This document shows, in pieces, positions 1 through 6,051 of a stretch of DNA of 6,648 nucleotides. The first letter of the stretch is position 1. Every line of letters starts with the position of its first letter. Source of the stretch: an uncultured Asticcacaulis sp. GTDB lineage: Bacteria; Pseudomonadota; Alphaproteobacteria; Caulobacterales; Caulobacteraceae. The stretch is taken from positions 1 to 6,648 of the forward strand of contig CAMLLA010000240.1 in NCBI GenBank assembly GCA_946480525.1, read 5' to 3'. Made by a program: the position numbers and the translations under genes. Under the pieces are notes generated by a model. That model did not search any database and was not told the origin of the DNA. It worked only from the letters and a program-made list of their open reading frames with translations.

Positions 1-314
1 TACTTCGTGCCGGTAAATTCGAAAAACGCGGACGCCGGGATCAGGCATCTTTGGCTGTTTTCAAAATGCCGGCCTTCGGAGCGGAAGTTGAACACCGGTC
101 CGCCCCTGCCCTTTGGTGGAAATCCGAACGTCATCTGCGCCAGTTCCACCCCATTCCCCGCCCGGCGCATGACAGGACCCGAAGCCCCGATACGGATATC
201 GTCGGCTTGCGGCAGGTCGTCGGCGGACTGATGTGACGGCGTCCCGATATCCAGGTCATGCAGGGCCTTGGTATAGGCCTGCCAGCGGATATGCTGTTCG
301 TAATCGTTGCACAT
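1..314 (-). CDS. SRAP-family (SOS response-associated, YedK/HMCES-like) protein, N-terminal part, cut by the window edge
   Basis: SRAP proteins crosslink covalently to abasic sites in single-stranded DNA through the N-terminal cysteine exposed after Met removal, shielding the lesion. Translating the minus strand from 314 gives 104 residues with no stop before position 1, so the 3' half lies outside the window. The protein begins MCNDYEQHIRW, placing the catalytic Cys at position 2. Asn76 in 'PVFNFRSEG' corresponds to the conserved active-site Asn of YedK. The segment 'RCLIPASAFFEFTG' (about residues 89-102) carries the conserved Glu, here E99. The later active-site His is off the edge. The start is supported by GGAG at 323-326 with 8-nt spacing and by the absolute need for Met-Cys. 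I see no LexA-type box, so SOS control is not shown here. Family assignment is confident; the identity of residues at matched sites is by recall of the family, not by alignment. Confidence 0.88.
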   Translation of the reverse strand, partial: MCNDYEQHIRWQAYTKALHDLDIGTPSHQSADDLPQADDIRIGASGPVMRRAGNGVELAQMTFGFPPKGRGGPVFNFRSEGRHFENSQRCLIPASAFFEFTGTK

Positions 315-566
315 GGCAAAGGCTCCGGAAACAAGGCCTACTGCCATGCAAAATACCTTTGCTTTTCAAAGGCTATATCTGCTCAGGACTAGCCGCTTCA
401 CCATAAATTTTCAGTACCGGACCACCGACCGCCCTTCCCTTACGTAATCCTTACGCGCGCACGGCCAATACCTGCGAAATCATTACGCGGCTTGCGCTAT
501 GACGTTCGCATTCGCAGCATTGCGTACCCTGGGCTGCGACCTCTCCTCCGCAGAAAGGATATGATC
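315..566. promoter_or_regulatory. Divergent intergenic region between the SRAP gene and the phasin gene
   Basis: This 252-bp gap should contain promoters for both flanking genes, which point away from each other. Visible structure: a 6-bp stem-loop CCTTTG-CTTTT-CAAAGG at 356-372 in the probable 5' leader of the SRAP gene, and an 8-bp palindrome TTACGTAA at 440-447. Base composition is AT-richer from about 340 to 415 than in the flanking genes. I could not assign a convincing -35/-10 pair on either strand, nor an EcfG-type GGAAC motif. The promoter role is inferred from layout only. Confidence 0.4.
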
Positions 567-1064
567 ATGGCCGACTCCCCCAATGATATTCCGAACCGTC
601 TCAAGGACTCGGCGGAAAAAGCTCAGGCAGCAGCGCGGGAAAACGCACAGCGCGCCGCCAATGTCGGCCGTGAAGGCTTCCGTCAGGCCAGCGAAAATGC
701 CACCAACATCGCCAGCCGCAGCCTGGAAATGGGCAATCAGGCGCTGGGAGCCTATGTCGAAGCCGGCAAGCAGGCTGCGTCGGCCCTGGGCGACGTCAAC
801 AAGGCCGTTACCGAATCCTATAGCCGGTCGCTGGCTGACTATGACGAATTGTCGAAGAAGGCGCTGAACTGCCGCACGACGCAGGATCTGATCGACCTGC
901 AAACGACCGCCCTGCAGAAGATGCAGGACAATATCAACGAAACGGCGCGCATCTACAGCCTGTTTATCGGCGCGTTCACCCGTACTGCGGAGTCCGGCGT
1001 TACCCGCGCTACGCAAACCGCCGAGAAGGCCGCCGAACAGGCAAAGACAACCGTCGGCGCCTGA
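567..1064 (+). CDS. Phasin family protein (polyhydroxyalkanoate granule-associated, Phasin_2 type)
   Basis: Phasins coat polyhydroxyalkanoate granules in the cytoplasm, controlling granule size and number. This 165-residue protein has no signal peptide or membrane segment and is rich in Ala, Gln, Glu and Lys, consistent with amphipathic helices. Residues about 48-138 follow the Phasin_2 pattern: 'LGAYVEAGKQAASAL' near 60-74, 'SLADYDELSKKAL' at 88-100, then 'CRTTQDLIDLQTTALQKM' at 102-119, equivalent to the usual 'kDPxELxxLQ' segment. The tail (about 147-165) is an Ala/Lys/Gln-rich helix. An earlier ATG at 561 and a longer in-frame extension from 492 exist. AAAGGA at 554-559 lies 7 nt before the ATG at 567 but only 1 nt before 561, which decides the start. 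The gene stands alone, convergent with the GH15 gene. Some phasin-like proteins act on other surfaces, and without PHA synthase nearby the granule role is by family only. Confidence 0.85.
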   Translation: MADSPNDIPNRLKDSAEKAQAAARENAQRAANVGREGFRQASENATNIASRSLEMGNQALGAYVEAGKQAASALGDVNKAVTESYSRSLADYDELSKKALNCRTTQDLIDLQTTALQKMQDNINETARIYSLFIGAFTRTAESGVTRATQTAEKAAEQAKTTVGA

Positions 1065-1085
1065 GCTGGGTTTTTAACATGGAAA

Positions 1086-1102
1086 GCCTCGCTCCGCGAG
1101 GC
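1086..1102 (+). terminator. Stem-loop just downstream of the phasin gene, possible terminator
   Basis: GCCTCGC-TCC-GCGAGGC forms a perfect 7-bp stem with a 3-nt loop, 21 bp after the phasin stop codon. There is no U-tract after it on the plus strand (AACACGG follows), and only TTT follows on the minus strand. It may therefore be a weak or factor-assisted terminator, or an mRNA 3'-end stabiliser. The stem is seen directly; the function is inferred from position. Confidence 0.4.
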
Positions 1103-1155
1103 AACACGGACAGGCAGCCTAAACGGCTTAGGTCACGCGCGCTCCATCATCCTTG

Positions 1156-1366
1156 AAGGGAATCCACAGATGCACACAGATGGATGCGCTAACGCGCATC
1201 TAACACAGATGATCCGTGCGGATGGATAAGACGAGCGTCACTATTAAAGCTCTCGACGGCGCTTTGCGCCGTCATGACATGAAGTCATTTTGTACGAAAC
1301 TTCCACGCGTACGGGATCATCTGTGCGCTGCGAAGCAGCGATCTGTGTCCATCTGCGGATTCCCTT
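1156..1366. repeat. 211-bp palindromic repeat element with imperfect terminal inverted arms and internal hairpins
   Basis: The left arm (1156-1215) and the right arm (1314-1366, read in reverse complement) share the blocks AAGGGAATCC, CAGATG, ACACAGAT and CACAGATGATCC in the same order. Between the last two blocks each arm has its own perfect hairpin: GATGCGC-TAAC-GCGCATC at 1183-1200 on the left and CGCTGC-GAA-GCAGCG at 1326-1340 on the right. The centre holds GACGGCGC-TTT-GCGCCGTC at 1255-1273 and a weaker ATGAC-ATGAA-GTCAT at 1274-1288. No ORF of note lies inside. The 'ATCCACAGATG..CACAGATG' wording resembles dispersed intergenic repeats that I know from other bacterial genomes. The position between two convergent genes is typical of REP/MITE-like elements. 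It may also act as a bidirectional transcription barrier. Structure is seen; mobility is inferred. Confidence 0.7.
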
Positions 1367-1401
1367 AAGCACCGTTTTCACGCGCTCAGTTCTGGCCGTA
1401 T

Positions 1402-1424
1402 GAAAAGAAGCGGCGCCTTTCCGC
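1402..1424 (-). terminator. Weak terminator-like structure after the GH15 gene
   Basis: Read on the minus strand, GCGG-AAAGGCG-CCGC forms a 4-bp stem followed by TTCTTTTC, starting 7 bp after the GH15 stop codon. The stem is short, so this is a marginal candidate. The palindromic element further downstream could serve the same purpose. Confidence 0.25.
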
Positions 1425-1431
1425 GGTTAAC

Positions 1432-3297
1432 CTATCGTATAGCCGTCCACGGCTTCGACAGCAGGGCCGCGCAGGTGATCAATCCGACCAGCGAGTAGGT
1501 TTGCGGGAAATTGCCCCACAGTTCGCCGCTATCGACCTTGACGTCCTCGGACAACAGGCCCGAATGGGTCCGCCGCGCCAGCATGGCTTCGAACAGGTCC
1601 CTCGCCTCCTCCGTCCGGCCCATCATGTGCAGGGCTTCGATGTACCAGAAGGTGCAGAAGTTGAACGCCGTCTCGGGCTCGCCGAAATCATCGGGCTCAA
1701 CATAGCGATAGAGATTGTCGCCGTGGCGCAACTGACGCTCGACCTCGGCAAAGGTCGCCACGCAGCGCGGATCGTCCGCGGCCAAGAAGCCAAGTTCGAA
1801 CAGTTGCAGCAGGCTGGCGTCGACCTCTTCGCCGCCGAATGAGCCGGCGAAATACCCCTTTTCGGCGTTCCACGCCCGCTCCTCGATGGCGCGGCGGATG
1901 GTGTTGGCGCGCTCGACCCAGTAGAGTGTCCGATCGACCAGCCCCAGGACCGACGCGGCATTGGCCAGCCGGTCACAGGCCGCCCAGCACAGCAGCGCCG
2001 AATAGGTATGGACGCGGGCGATGGTGCGGAACTCCCATAATCCGGCATCGGGCTTGTCGTACATGGCGAAGGCGCGCTCCCCGACCTTTTCCAGGGTGTT
2101 GAAGTCCTCGACGCTACCCTGGTGCAGAAAGCGCTCATCGAAGAAGGATTGCGTAAGCGGCAGCACCATCTGACCATAGACGTCGTGCTGGAAGTGCTCA
2201 TAAGCCTGATTGCCGATGCGCACCGGCCCCATGCCGCGATAGCCGTTCATGCCGGGCGCCAGACGCTCGAACAGTTCGGGCTCCAGGCTGACGCTGTACA
2301 GCGGCTGGACGTGGCCGCCGGCCGAGCGGTCCGTCAGGTTGCGAAGGTAGACCAGGTAGGATTCCAGCATGTCCGCACAGCCGAGGCGATTGAGCGCGCG
2401 CACGACATAATAGGCATCCCGGATCCAGCAATAGCGATAATCCCAGTTGCGCTCGGTCCCCGGCGCTTCGGGCACCGAGGTCGTCAATGCCGCGACGATG
2501 GCGCCGGTTTCTTCGAAGGAACAGAGCTTGAGCGCAATGGCGGCACGGATGACCGCGCCCTGCCATTCCAGTGGAAGGTAAAGCGTGCGCACCCAGCCTT
2601 GCCAGTAGGAGGTGGTCGCGCGCAGCATGTGCTCGGCGTCGTTCAGCACATCGGCCGGATAGGGCTCATCCAGACCGAGATGGAAGGCCAGCGGCCCTTC
2701 CAGCCGGAAGGTCTGGCAGTCGCGCAGGTAGGTCAGCGGCGCATTGGTCGTCAGCCGCATGGCGACTGCGCCACAATCGTAGCGTACATGACTGGAGCCC
2801 GTGGTCTCCCGCGCCAGGTCGGCGCCCCAGTTGCCCGTCGGCCGGATGCAGACCCGGATGCGCGGCGTCCCGGACAAGGGCCGGACCAGGCGATAGAAGG
2901 CCCATGGCCGGAAGGTACGGCCCATTTGATGAAAGCGCGGCGCAAAATCGATGACTTCGACGCTCCCGCCCCGGCTGTCGGTCAGGACGGTGCGCAGGCA
3001 GGCAGTATTGCGGATATAGTCCTGCGTGATTTCGGCCTCGTCCTCGATCTCCACGGACCAGAGGCCCGCATCTCCGGATGCGCCCGCCGAAGGGTTGAGC
3101 AGGCTGGAAAATACCGGCTCGCCGTCGACGCGCGGACAGCAGGTCCAGACAAACCGGCCGCGCCGGTCGATCAGCGCCGCCGCCGCGCAATTGCCGATCG
3201 GCGCCAGGTCCAGGCTGTGCTGTGGGAAGGTCTCCGGCGCATTGAGAGTGCTCTGGGTTGCCAGGTCTGGTTTAAGGTCAGGACGGCTGTCTGGCAT
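1432..3297 (-). CDS. Glycoside hydrolase family 15 protein (intracellular glucoamylase/trehalase-like)
   Basis: GH15 enzymes are inverting alpha-glucosidases. Bacterial members include glucoamylases and trehalases. The 621-residue protein has the usual bacterial two-part layout: an N-terminal beta-rich domain (about 30-245, opening 'DLAPIGNCAAAALIDRRGRF') and an (alpha/alpha)6 catalytic barrel (about 250-615). The signature NWDYRYCWIRD is at 284-294. The probable general acid is E422 in 'DAGLWEFR' and the general base is E584 in 'GLLSEDV', followed by 'GNFPQTYSLVGLI' (595-607). There is no signal peptide, so it should act in the cytoplasm. The start was set at ATG 3297 because GGAG at 3304-3307 lies 6 nt upstream. 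An ATG at 3309 and a TTG at 3318 are in frame but poorly placed. It is transcribed divergently from otsBA, which suggests trehalose turnover, while a malto-oligosaccharide or glycogen-derived substrate is the main alternative. The family is certain; the substrate is not. Confidence 0.93.
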   Translation of the reverse strand: MPDSRPDLKPDLATQSTLNAPETFPQHSLDLAPIGNCAAAALIDRRGRFVWTCCPRVDGEPVFSSLLNPSAGASGDAGLWSVEIEDEAEITQDYIRNTACLRTVLTDSRGGSVEVIDFAPRFHQMGRTFRPWAFYRLVRPLSGTPRIRVCIRPTGNWGADLARETTGSSHVRYDCGAVAMRLTTNAPLTYLRDCQTFRLEGPLAFHLGLDEPYPADVLNDAEHMLRATTSYWQGWVRTLYLPLEWQGAVIRAAIALKLCSFEETGAIVAALTTSVPEAPGTERNWDYRYCWIRDAYYVVRALNRLGCADMLESYLVYLRNLTDRSAGGHVQPLYSVSLEPELFERLAPGMNGYRGMGPVRIGNQAYEHFQHDVYGQMVLPLTQSFFDERFLHQGSVEDFNTLEKVGERAFAMYDKPDAGLWEFRTIARVHTYSALLCWAACDRLANAASVLGLVDRTLYWVERANTIRRAIEERAWNAEKGYFAGSFGGEEVDASLLQLFELGFLAADDPRCVATFAEVERQLRHGDNLYRYVEPDDFGEPETAFNFCTFWYIEALHMMGRTEEARDLFEAMLARRTHSGLLSEDVKVDSGELWGNFPQTYSLVGLITCAALLSKPWTAIR

Positions 3298-3559
3298 AGC
3301 AATCTCCATTAAAAGCAAATATCATTACCACAGCGATCAATGCAGACATGTTCACAAAAATTTGCAGAGGCAATCACAGAAGCGAGAGATTTTATAAAAA
3401 TATAGATGAAAAGGTAGACATGACCATTGCCATTGAATAACCTTAACCATGCAAACATTGCTCCTTATAGATTTCTTATTTTTTCAATTACTTTAGAATA
3501 ACTGCAATTCATCCACATGATGTCTGTATTGATCGCGCCACTTACAAAGCGCATCAGTT

Positions 3560-3575
3560 TTTCGCATGTGCGAAA
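3560..3575. promoter_or_regulatory. Inverted repeat, possible operator upstream of otsBA
   Basis: TTTCGCA-TG-TGCGAAA is a perfect 7-bp inverted repeat with a 2-bp spacer. It ends 25 bp before the AGGAGG ribosome binding site of the leader ORF, so it lies in the likely 5' leader or promoter of the ots operon. Its size and symmetry suit a dimeric helix-turn-helix regulator. An RNA hairpin is possible only with a shorter stem, because a 2-nt loop is too tight. The regulator is unknown. Confidence 0.45.
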
Positions 3576-3600
3576 GTTGCGGGGCGTGTAGCGTAACAAG

Positions 3601-3606
3601 AGGAGG
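3601..3606 (+). promoter_or_regulatory. Strong Shine-Dalgarno sequence serving the leader ORF ahead of otsB
   Basis: AGGAGG is a full match to the anti-Shine-Dalgarno core and lies 8 nt before ATG 3615. It is 43 nt before the first in-frame otsB ATG (3650), so it cannot serve otsB directly. The only ATG at a proper distance opens a different reading frame. Confidence 0.7.
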
Positions 3607-3614
3607 CTGAGACG

Positions 3615-3665
3615 ATGACTGGATACATATTGACCGCGAACCGACGGACATGGTGCGACGCATGA
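3615..3665 (+). CDS. 16-codon upstream (leader) ORF overlapping the otsB start
   Basis: The ORF encodes MTGYILTANRRTWCDA and stops at TGA 3663-3665. This stop overlaps the proposed otsB start ATG 3662-3664 in an ATGA arrangement, the classic layout for translational coupling by termination and re-initiation. It has the best ribosome binding site in this part of the window (AGGAGG at 3601-3606), whereas otsB has only a poor one of its own. The peptide has no run of one amino acid as in amino-acid attenuators, and no recognisable domain. Translation is inferred from the binding site and overlap. The alternative is that a sequencing indel or real frameshift split a longer otsB N-terminus, but these residues do not look like an OtsB N-terminus. 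Confidence 0.5.
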   Translation: MTGYILTANRRTWCDA

Positions 3666-4420
3666 CCGTTGCCGACGTCACAAGACTTCGCCTCGATACC
3701 GTGTCGCTTTTCCTTGATCTTGACGGCACGCTGGCGCCGTTCGCCGCCACGCCGGACGGTATTGGCCCGGATACCGAGCGCAACATGCGTCTTAGGCGCG
3801 TGGCCGAGCGCCTGGAAGGCCGCCTCGCCGTCGTCAGCGGCCGCTCCCTGTCCGATCTCGACCGCATTCTGGAAGGTGCTGTTGCCGCCATGGCCGGCAG
3901 CCACGGACTGGAACGCCGCACCTCCCACGCCCTTGTCACCAACGAAGCCCACCCCCAGCTTGCGCTTGCCATGGCGGAACTGGAACAGTTCGCTGGTCAG
4001 TTCGCCGATGTCCGCATCGAAACCAAGCCGTTGAGCGTCGCGTTTCACTATCGCGGCAACCCGTCGGTCGAGCCGATGGCCCAGGTTTTCGCCAACGACC
4101 TTGCCCGCCGCACGGGGCTTAAACTGCAACGCGGGGCGATGGTGGCGGAATTTCTTACCCCCGGCGGAGACAAGGGCCAGGCCGTTCGGGCTTTCATGAA
4201 CGAAGCGCCGTTCGCGGGCACCACGCCGGTCTTCGTCGGGGATGACCTGACCGACGAAGACGGCTTCGCGGCCGCCGCCGATAATGGCGGCTTCGGTGTC
4301 CTTGTCGGCCCGCCTCGTCAAACATGTGCGCGTTATCGTCTGGCCGACGAACGCGCGGTCCACGCCTGGCTCGACCGGGCGCTCAGTGATGAATATCTAA
4401 GTCTGGAGAGTCCCCTGTGA
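3662..4420 (+). CDS. otsB: Trehalose-6-phosphate phosphatase OtsB
   Basis: OtsB removes phosphate from trehalose-6-phosphate, completing cytoplasmic trehalose synthesis. The 252-residue protein shows all HAD-superfamily motifs: motif I D19-L-D21-G-T23 (nucleophile D19, acid/base D21), motif II S59 in 'VVSGRSLSDL', motif III K171 in 'PGGDKGQAV', and motif IV 'GDDLTDED' at 193-200. The cap between about 75 and 165 contains 'GSHGLERR' (79-86) and 'ETKPLSVAFHYR' (120-131), typical of trehalose phosphatases. Length fits the family. Two starts are possible: ATG 3650 and ATG 3662. Neither has a strong ribosome binding site, but 3662 overlaps the stop codon of a well-initiated leader ORF, so coupling favours it. 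The end overlaps the otsA start by 4 bp, giving the gene order otsB-otsA. No key residue is missing. Confidence 0.95.
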   Translation: MTVADVTRLRLDTVSLFLDLDGTLAPFAATPDGIGPDTERNMRLRRVAERLEGRLAVVSGRSLSDLDRILEGAVAAMAGSHGLERRTSHALVTNEAHPQLALAMAELEQFAGQFADVRIETKPLSVAFHYRGNPSVEPMAQVFANDLARRTGLKLQRGAMVAEFLTPGGDKGQAVRAFMNEAPFAGTTPVFVGDDLTDEDGFAAAADNGGFGVLVGPPRQTCARYRLADERAVHAWLDRALSDEYLSLESPL

Positions 4421-5844
4421 GCCGCCTGATCGTTGTTTCCAACCGCGTCAATCCTCCCGCCGACTCCGGCGTCGGCACCGCCGGCGGATTGGCCATGGCA
4501 CTGGCCGCGGCATTGCGTGAGGACAAGGGCCTGTGGTTCGGCTGGTCCGGCCAGACGGTGGACCAGTACACCGGGCAGATTTCCATGCAGAAGGTCGGCG
4601 GCGTCACCGTCGCCCTGCTCGACCTCGAGCCTCAGGACCAGAACGAATATTACAACGGCTACGCCAATCGCACGCTGTGGCCGCTGTTCCACTACCGCCC
4701 CGACCTCGTCAGCTATGAACGCAGCTTCGACGAAGGCTACAGCCGCGTGAACCAGCGCTTCGCCGACACGCTTCTGCCACTGATCGCGCCCGACGACCTG
4801 ATCTGGGTGCAGGACTATCACCTGATCCCGCTGGCGCGCGAACTGCGGGCGCGTGGCGTGACCAACAGGATAGGCTTTTTCCTGCATATACCCTGGCCGG
4901 CCCGCCGCATCCTGAGCACCCTGCCCAAGCACGCGGAACTGGTCGAATCCCTGTTCAGCTATGACCTTGTCGGCTTTCAGACCGAAGACGACCGTGAGGC
5001 CTTCGAGGACTATGTCGTCCATGACGCCTCGGCGACCCTGACAGGAGACGGCGGCATCAACGCCTATGGGCGCTCGGTACGCGCCCGCGCCTTCCCGATC
5101 GGCATTGACGCCCAGGATTTCGCCGAGACGCTTAAGAGCGAACGCGCCGAACTGTTCTACAAGGCAATGCTCAAGAGCCAGCGCGGCCGCAAGATGCTGC
5201 TGGGCGTCGACCGGCTCGACTATTCCAAAGGCCTGGAGGAGCGCTTCAACGCTTATGACACCTTCCTGACGAACAACCCGGAAATGCAGGAGCAGTTGTT
5301 CCTGCTCCAGATCGCGACACGGTCGCGCGACGATGTCGATGCCTATCAGGACCTGCGGGCGCGCCTCGACACCATTTCCGGCAAGATCAACGGCGCCCAC
5401 GCGACTGTCGAATGGGTACCGCTGCGCTACGTCAACCGCCCCTACCGGCGCGACGAACTGGCCGGCATCTACCGCTCGGCCGACATCGGGCTGGTGACAC
5501 CCTTGCGCGACGGCATGAACCTGGTCGCCAAGGAGTATGTCGCGGCGCAGGATCCCAACAATCCAGGCGTACTTGTCCTGTCGCAGTTCGCCGGCGCGGC
5601 GGAAACGATGAAGGACGCCCTGATCGTCAACCCCCTGAGCCGGGAGGACATTTCCGAAGCCATCCATCGTGGCCTGACCATGCCGCTGAAGGAACGCAAA
5701 CGGCGGTGGGAGGCGCTTTACGACAATGTCTGGCGCTTCGATGTCGGCCATTGGCGCGACGACTTCGTTACCGCTCTCAAGGCGCCCGTGCCCGCGCCTC
5801 CCCAGGAAGCCCGCCCCGTCGGCGAAGAACTGGAAAATATCTAA
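4417..5844 (+). CDS. otsA: Alpha,alpha-trehalose-phosphate synthase (UDP-forming) OtsA
   Basis: OtsA, a GT20 retaining glucosyltransferase, joins the glucose of UDP-glucose to glucose-6-phosphate, giving trehalose-6-phosphate. The 475-residue length is normal. Residues matching the E. coli active site are visible: R10 in 'VVSNRV', G23-G24 in 'AGGL', Y79 and W88 in 'EYYNGYANRTLWP', D133 in 'VQDYHLIP', H157 in 'FFLHIPWP', R266 and K271 in 'DRLDYSKG', and D365 and E373 in 'LRDGMNLVAKEY'. The two Rossmann-like domains span roughly 1-235 and 240-455, with a Pro-rich tail (457-470). The start is GTG 4417 with GGAGAG at 4405-4410 and 6-nt spacing. GTGA overlaps the otsB stop, so the two should be translationally coupled and made together. 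Its product is the substrate of OtsB. The assignment is essentially certain. Confidence 0.97.
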   Translation: MSRLIVVSNRVNPPADSGVGTAGGLAMALAAALREDKGLWFGWSGQTVDQYTGQISMQKVGGVTVALLDLEPQDQNEYYNGYANRTLWPLFHYRPDLVSYERSFDEGYSRVNQRFADTLLPLIAPDDLIWVQDYHLIPLARELRARGVTNRIGFFLHIPWPARRILSTLPKHAELVESLFSYDLVGFQTEDDREAFEDYVVHDASATLTGDGGINAYGRSVRARAFPIGIDAQDFAETLKSERAELFYKAMLKSQRGRKMLLGVDRLDYSKGLEERFNAYDTFLTNNPEMQEQLFLLQIATRSRDDVDAYQDLRARLDTISGKINGAHATVEWVPLRYVNRPYRRDELAGIYRSADIGLVTPLRDGMNLVAKEYVAAQDPNNPGVLVLSQFAGAAETMKDALIVNPLSREDISEAIHRGLTMPLKERKRRWEALYDNVWRFDVGHWRDDFVTALKAPVPAPPQEARPVGEELENI

Positions 5845-5866
5845 GCGGCAGCCTCAAGAAGCCAGT

Positions 5867-5897
5867 CGCGGAACGCCAGCGTGGCGGGTGTTCCGCG
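5867..5897 (+). terminator. Strong hairpin downstream of otsA, possible terminator
   Basis: CGCGGAAC (5867-5874) pairs perfectly with GTTCCGCG (5890-5897). Directly stacked on it, GCCA (5875-5878) pairs with TGGC (5882-5885) around a GCG loop, leaving a 4-nt GGGT bulge. The 12-pair structure begins 22 bp after the otsA stop codon. No T-tract follows (CCGGGAATTC), so it is not a canonical intrinsic terminator. Rho-assisted termination or 3'-end protection of the ots transcript are the likely roles. The pairing is seen; the role is inferred. Confidence 0.45.
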
Positions 5898-6051
5898 CCG
5901 GGAATTCAGGCGCGCCTGGCTCTGATGAAGGACCCGACATCCGCAAACGCATTATGGGCCCTGTCCGGGATACGTTCGAGCCAAAAGCCACGGTCGCCGG
6001 CCCGGCCTGAAAACCTCCTTCCAGCGCCCGCGCCGAGCCTCACAGCCAGGC
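5898..6051. other. Non-coding stretch between the otsA 3' hairpin and the cheA promoter region
   Basis: I see no gene supported here. Open frames cross it on both strands, but they are continuations or shadows of otsA-frame reading and lack ribosome binding sites. Composition remains GC-rich up to about 6060, then becomes AT-richer in the cheA control region. No tRNA, repeat or clear regulatory motif was recognised. Confidence 0.4.

Larger units (their letters stand above)
3298..3614. promoter_or_regulatory. AT-rich divergent control region between the GH15 gene and otsBA
   Basis: About 317 bp without a convincing gene. From roughly 3300 to 3530 it is far more AT-rich than the genes on either side, with runs such as TTTATAAAAATATAG (3391-3405) and TTATTTTTTC (3477-3486), as expected for a two-way promoter. 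Weak sigma-70-like -10 candidates are TAGAAT at 3494-3499 on the plus strand and TATATT (plus 3399-3404) or TATAAA (plus 3391-3396) on the minus strand; none has a good -35. TTAACCAT at 3443-3450 resembles a single CtrA half-site but has no partner at the right distance. GCAA-ACA-TTGC at 3451-3461 is a short dyad. No GGAAC stress-sigma motif was found here. Confidence 0.5.

Noticed and set aside
296..308. GTTC-like repeat near the SRAP start as an alphaproteobacterial LexA box (GTTC-N7-GTTC)
   Set aside because: The second half reads GTTG or TTGC at the wrong distance, and it lies inside the coding sequence.
131..334. A 67-codon minus-strand frame at the left end, plus two short plus-strand frames there
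   Set aside because: They overlap the SRAP coding frame, which has the Met-Cys start, conserved motifs and a good ribosome binding site.
483..1016. A 177-codon minus-strand frame opposite the phasin gene
   Set aside because: It has no family resemblance and no ribosome binding site, and the plus-strand phasin is clear.
1156..1366. CRISPR array or tandem repeat reading of the CACAGATG-containing region
   Set aside because: The repeated blocks are in inverted orientation with irregular spacing and hairpins, not direct repeats with uniform spacers.
2122..3312. A 396-codon open frame on the plus strand opposite the GH15 gene, and similar long frames opposite otsB (3554-4363, minus) and otsA (4333-5751, minus)
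   Set aside because: These are antisense shadows caused by GC-rich third positions. Their products have no recognisable motifs, they lack ribosome binding sites, and the opposite strand encodes well-conserved enzymes.
3298..3318. Upstream GH15 starts at ATG 3309 or TTG 3318
   Set aside because: ATG 3309 overlaps the GGAG motif that is correctly spaced for ATG 3297, and TTG 3318 has no binding site. The extra residues do not match the family.
3420..3440. Six-codon mini-ORF (ATG 3420 to TAA 3438-3440) preceded by AAAAGG
   Set aside because: Too short to distinguish from chance in AT-rich intergenic DNA, and not linked to the otsB start.
5870..5892. GGAAC at 5870-5874 as a second EcfG promoter
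   Set aside because: The base-paired hairpin explains this sequence, and no CGTT lies at the required 16-17 nt distance.
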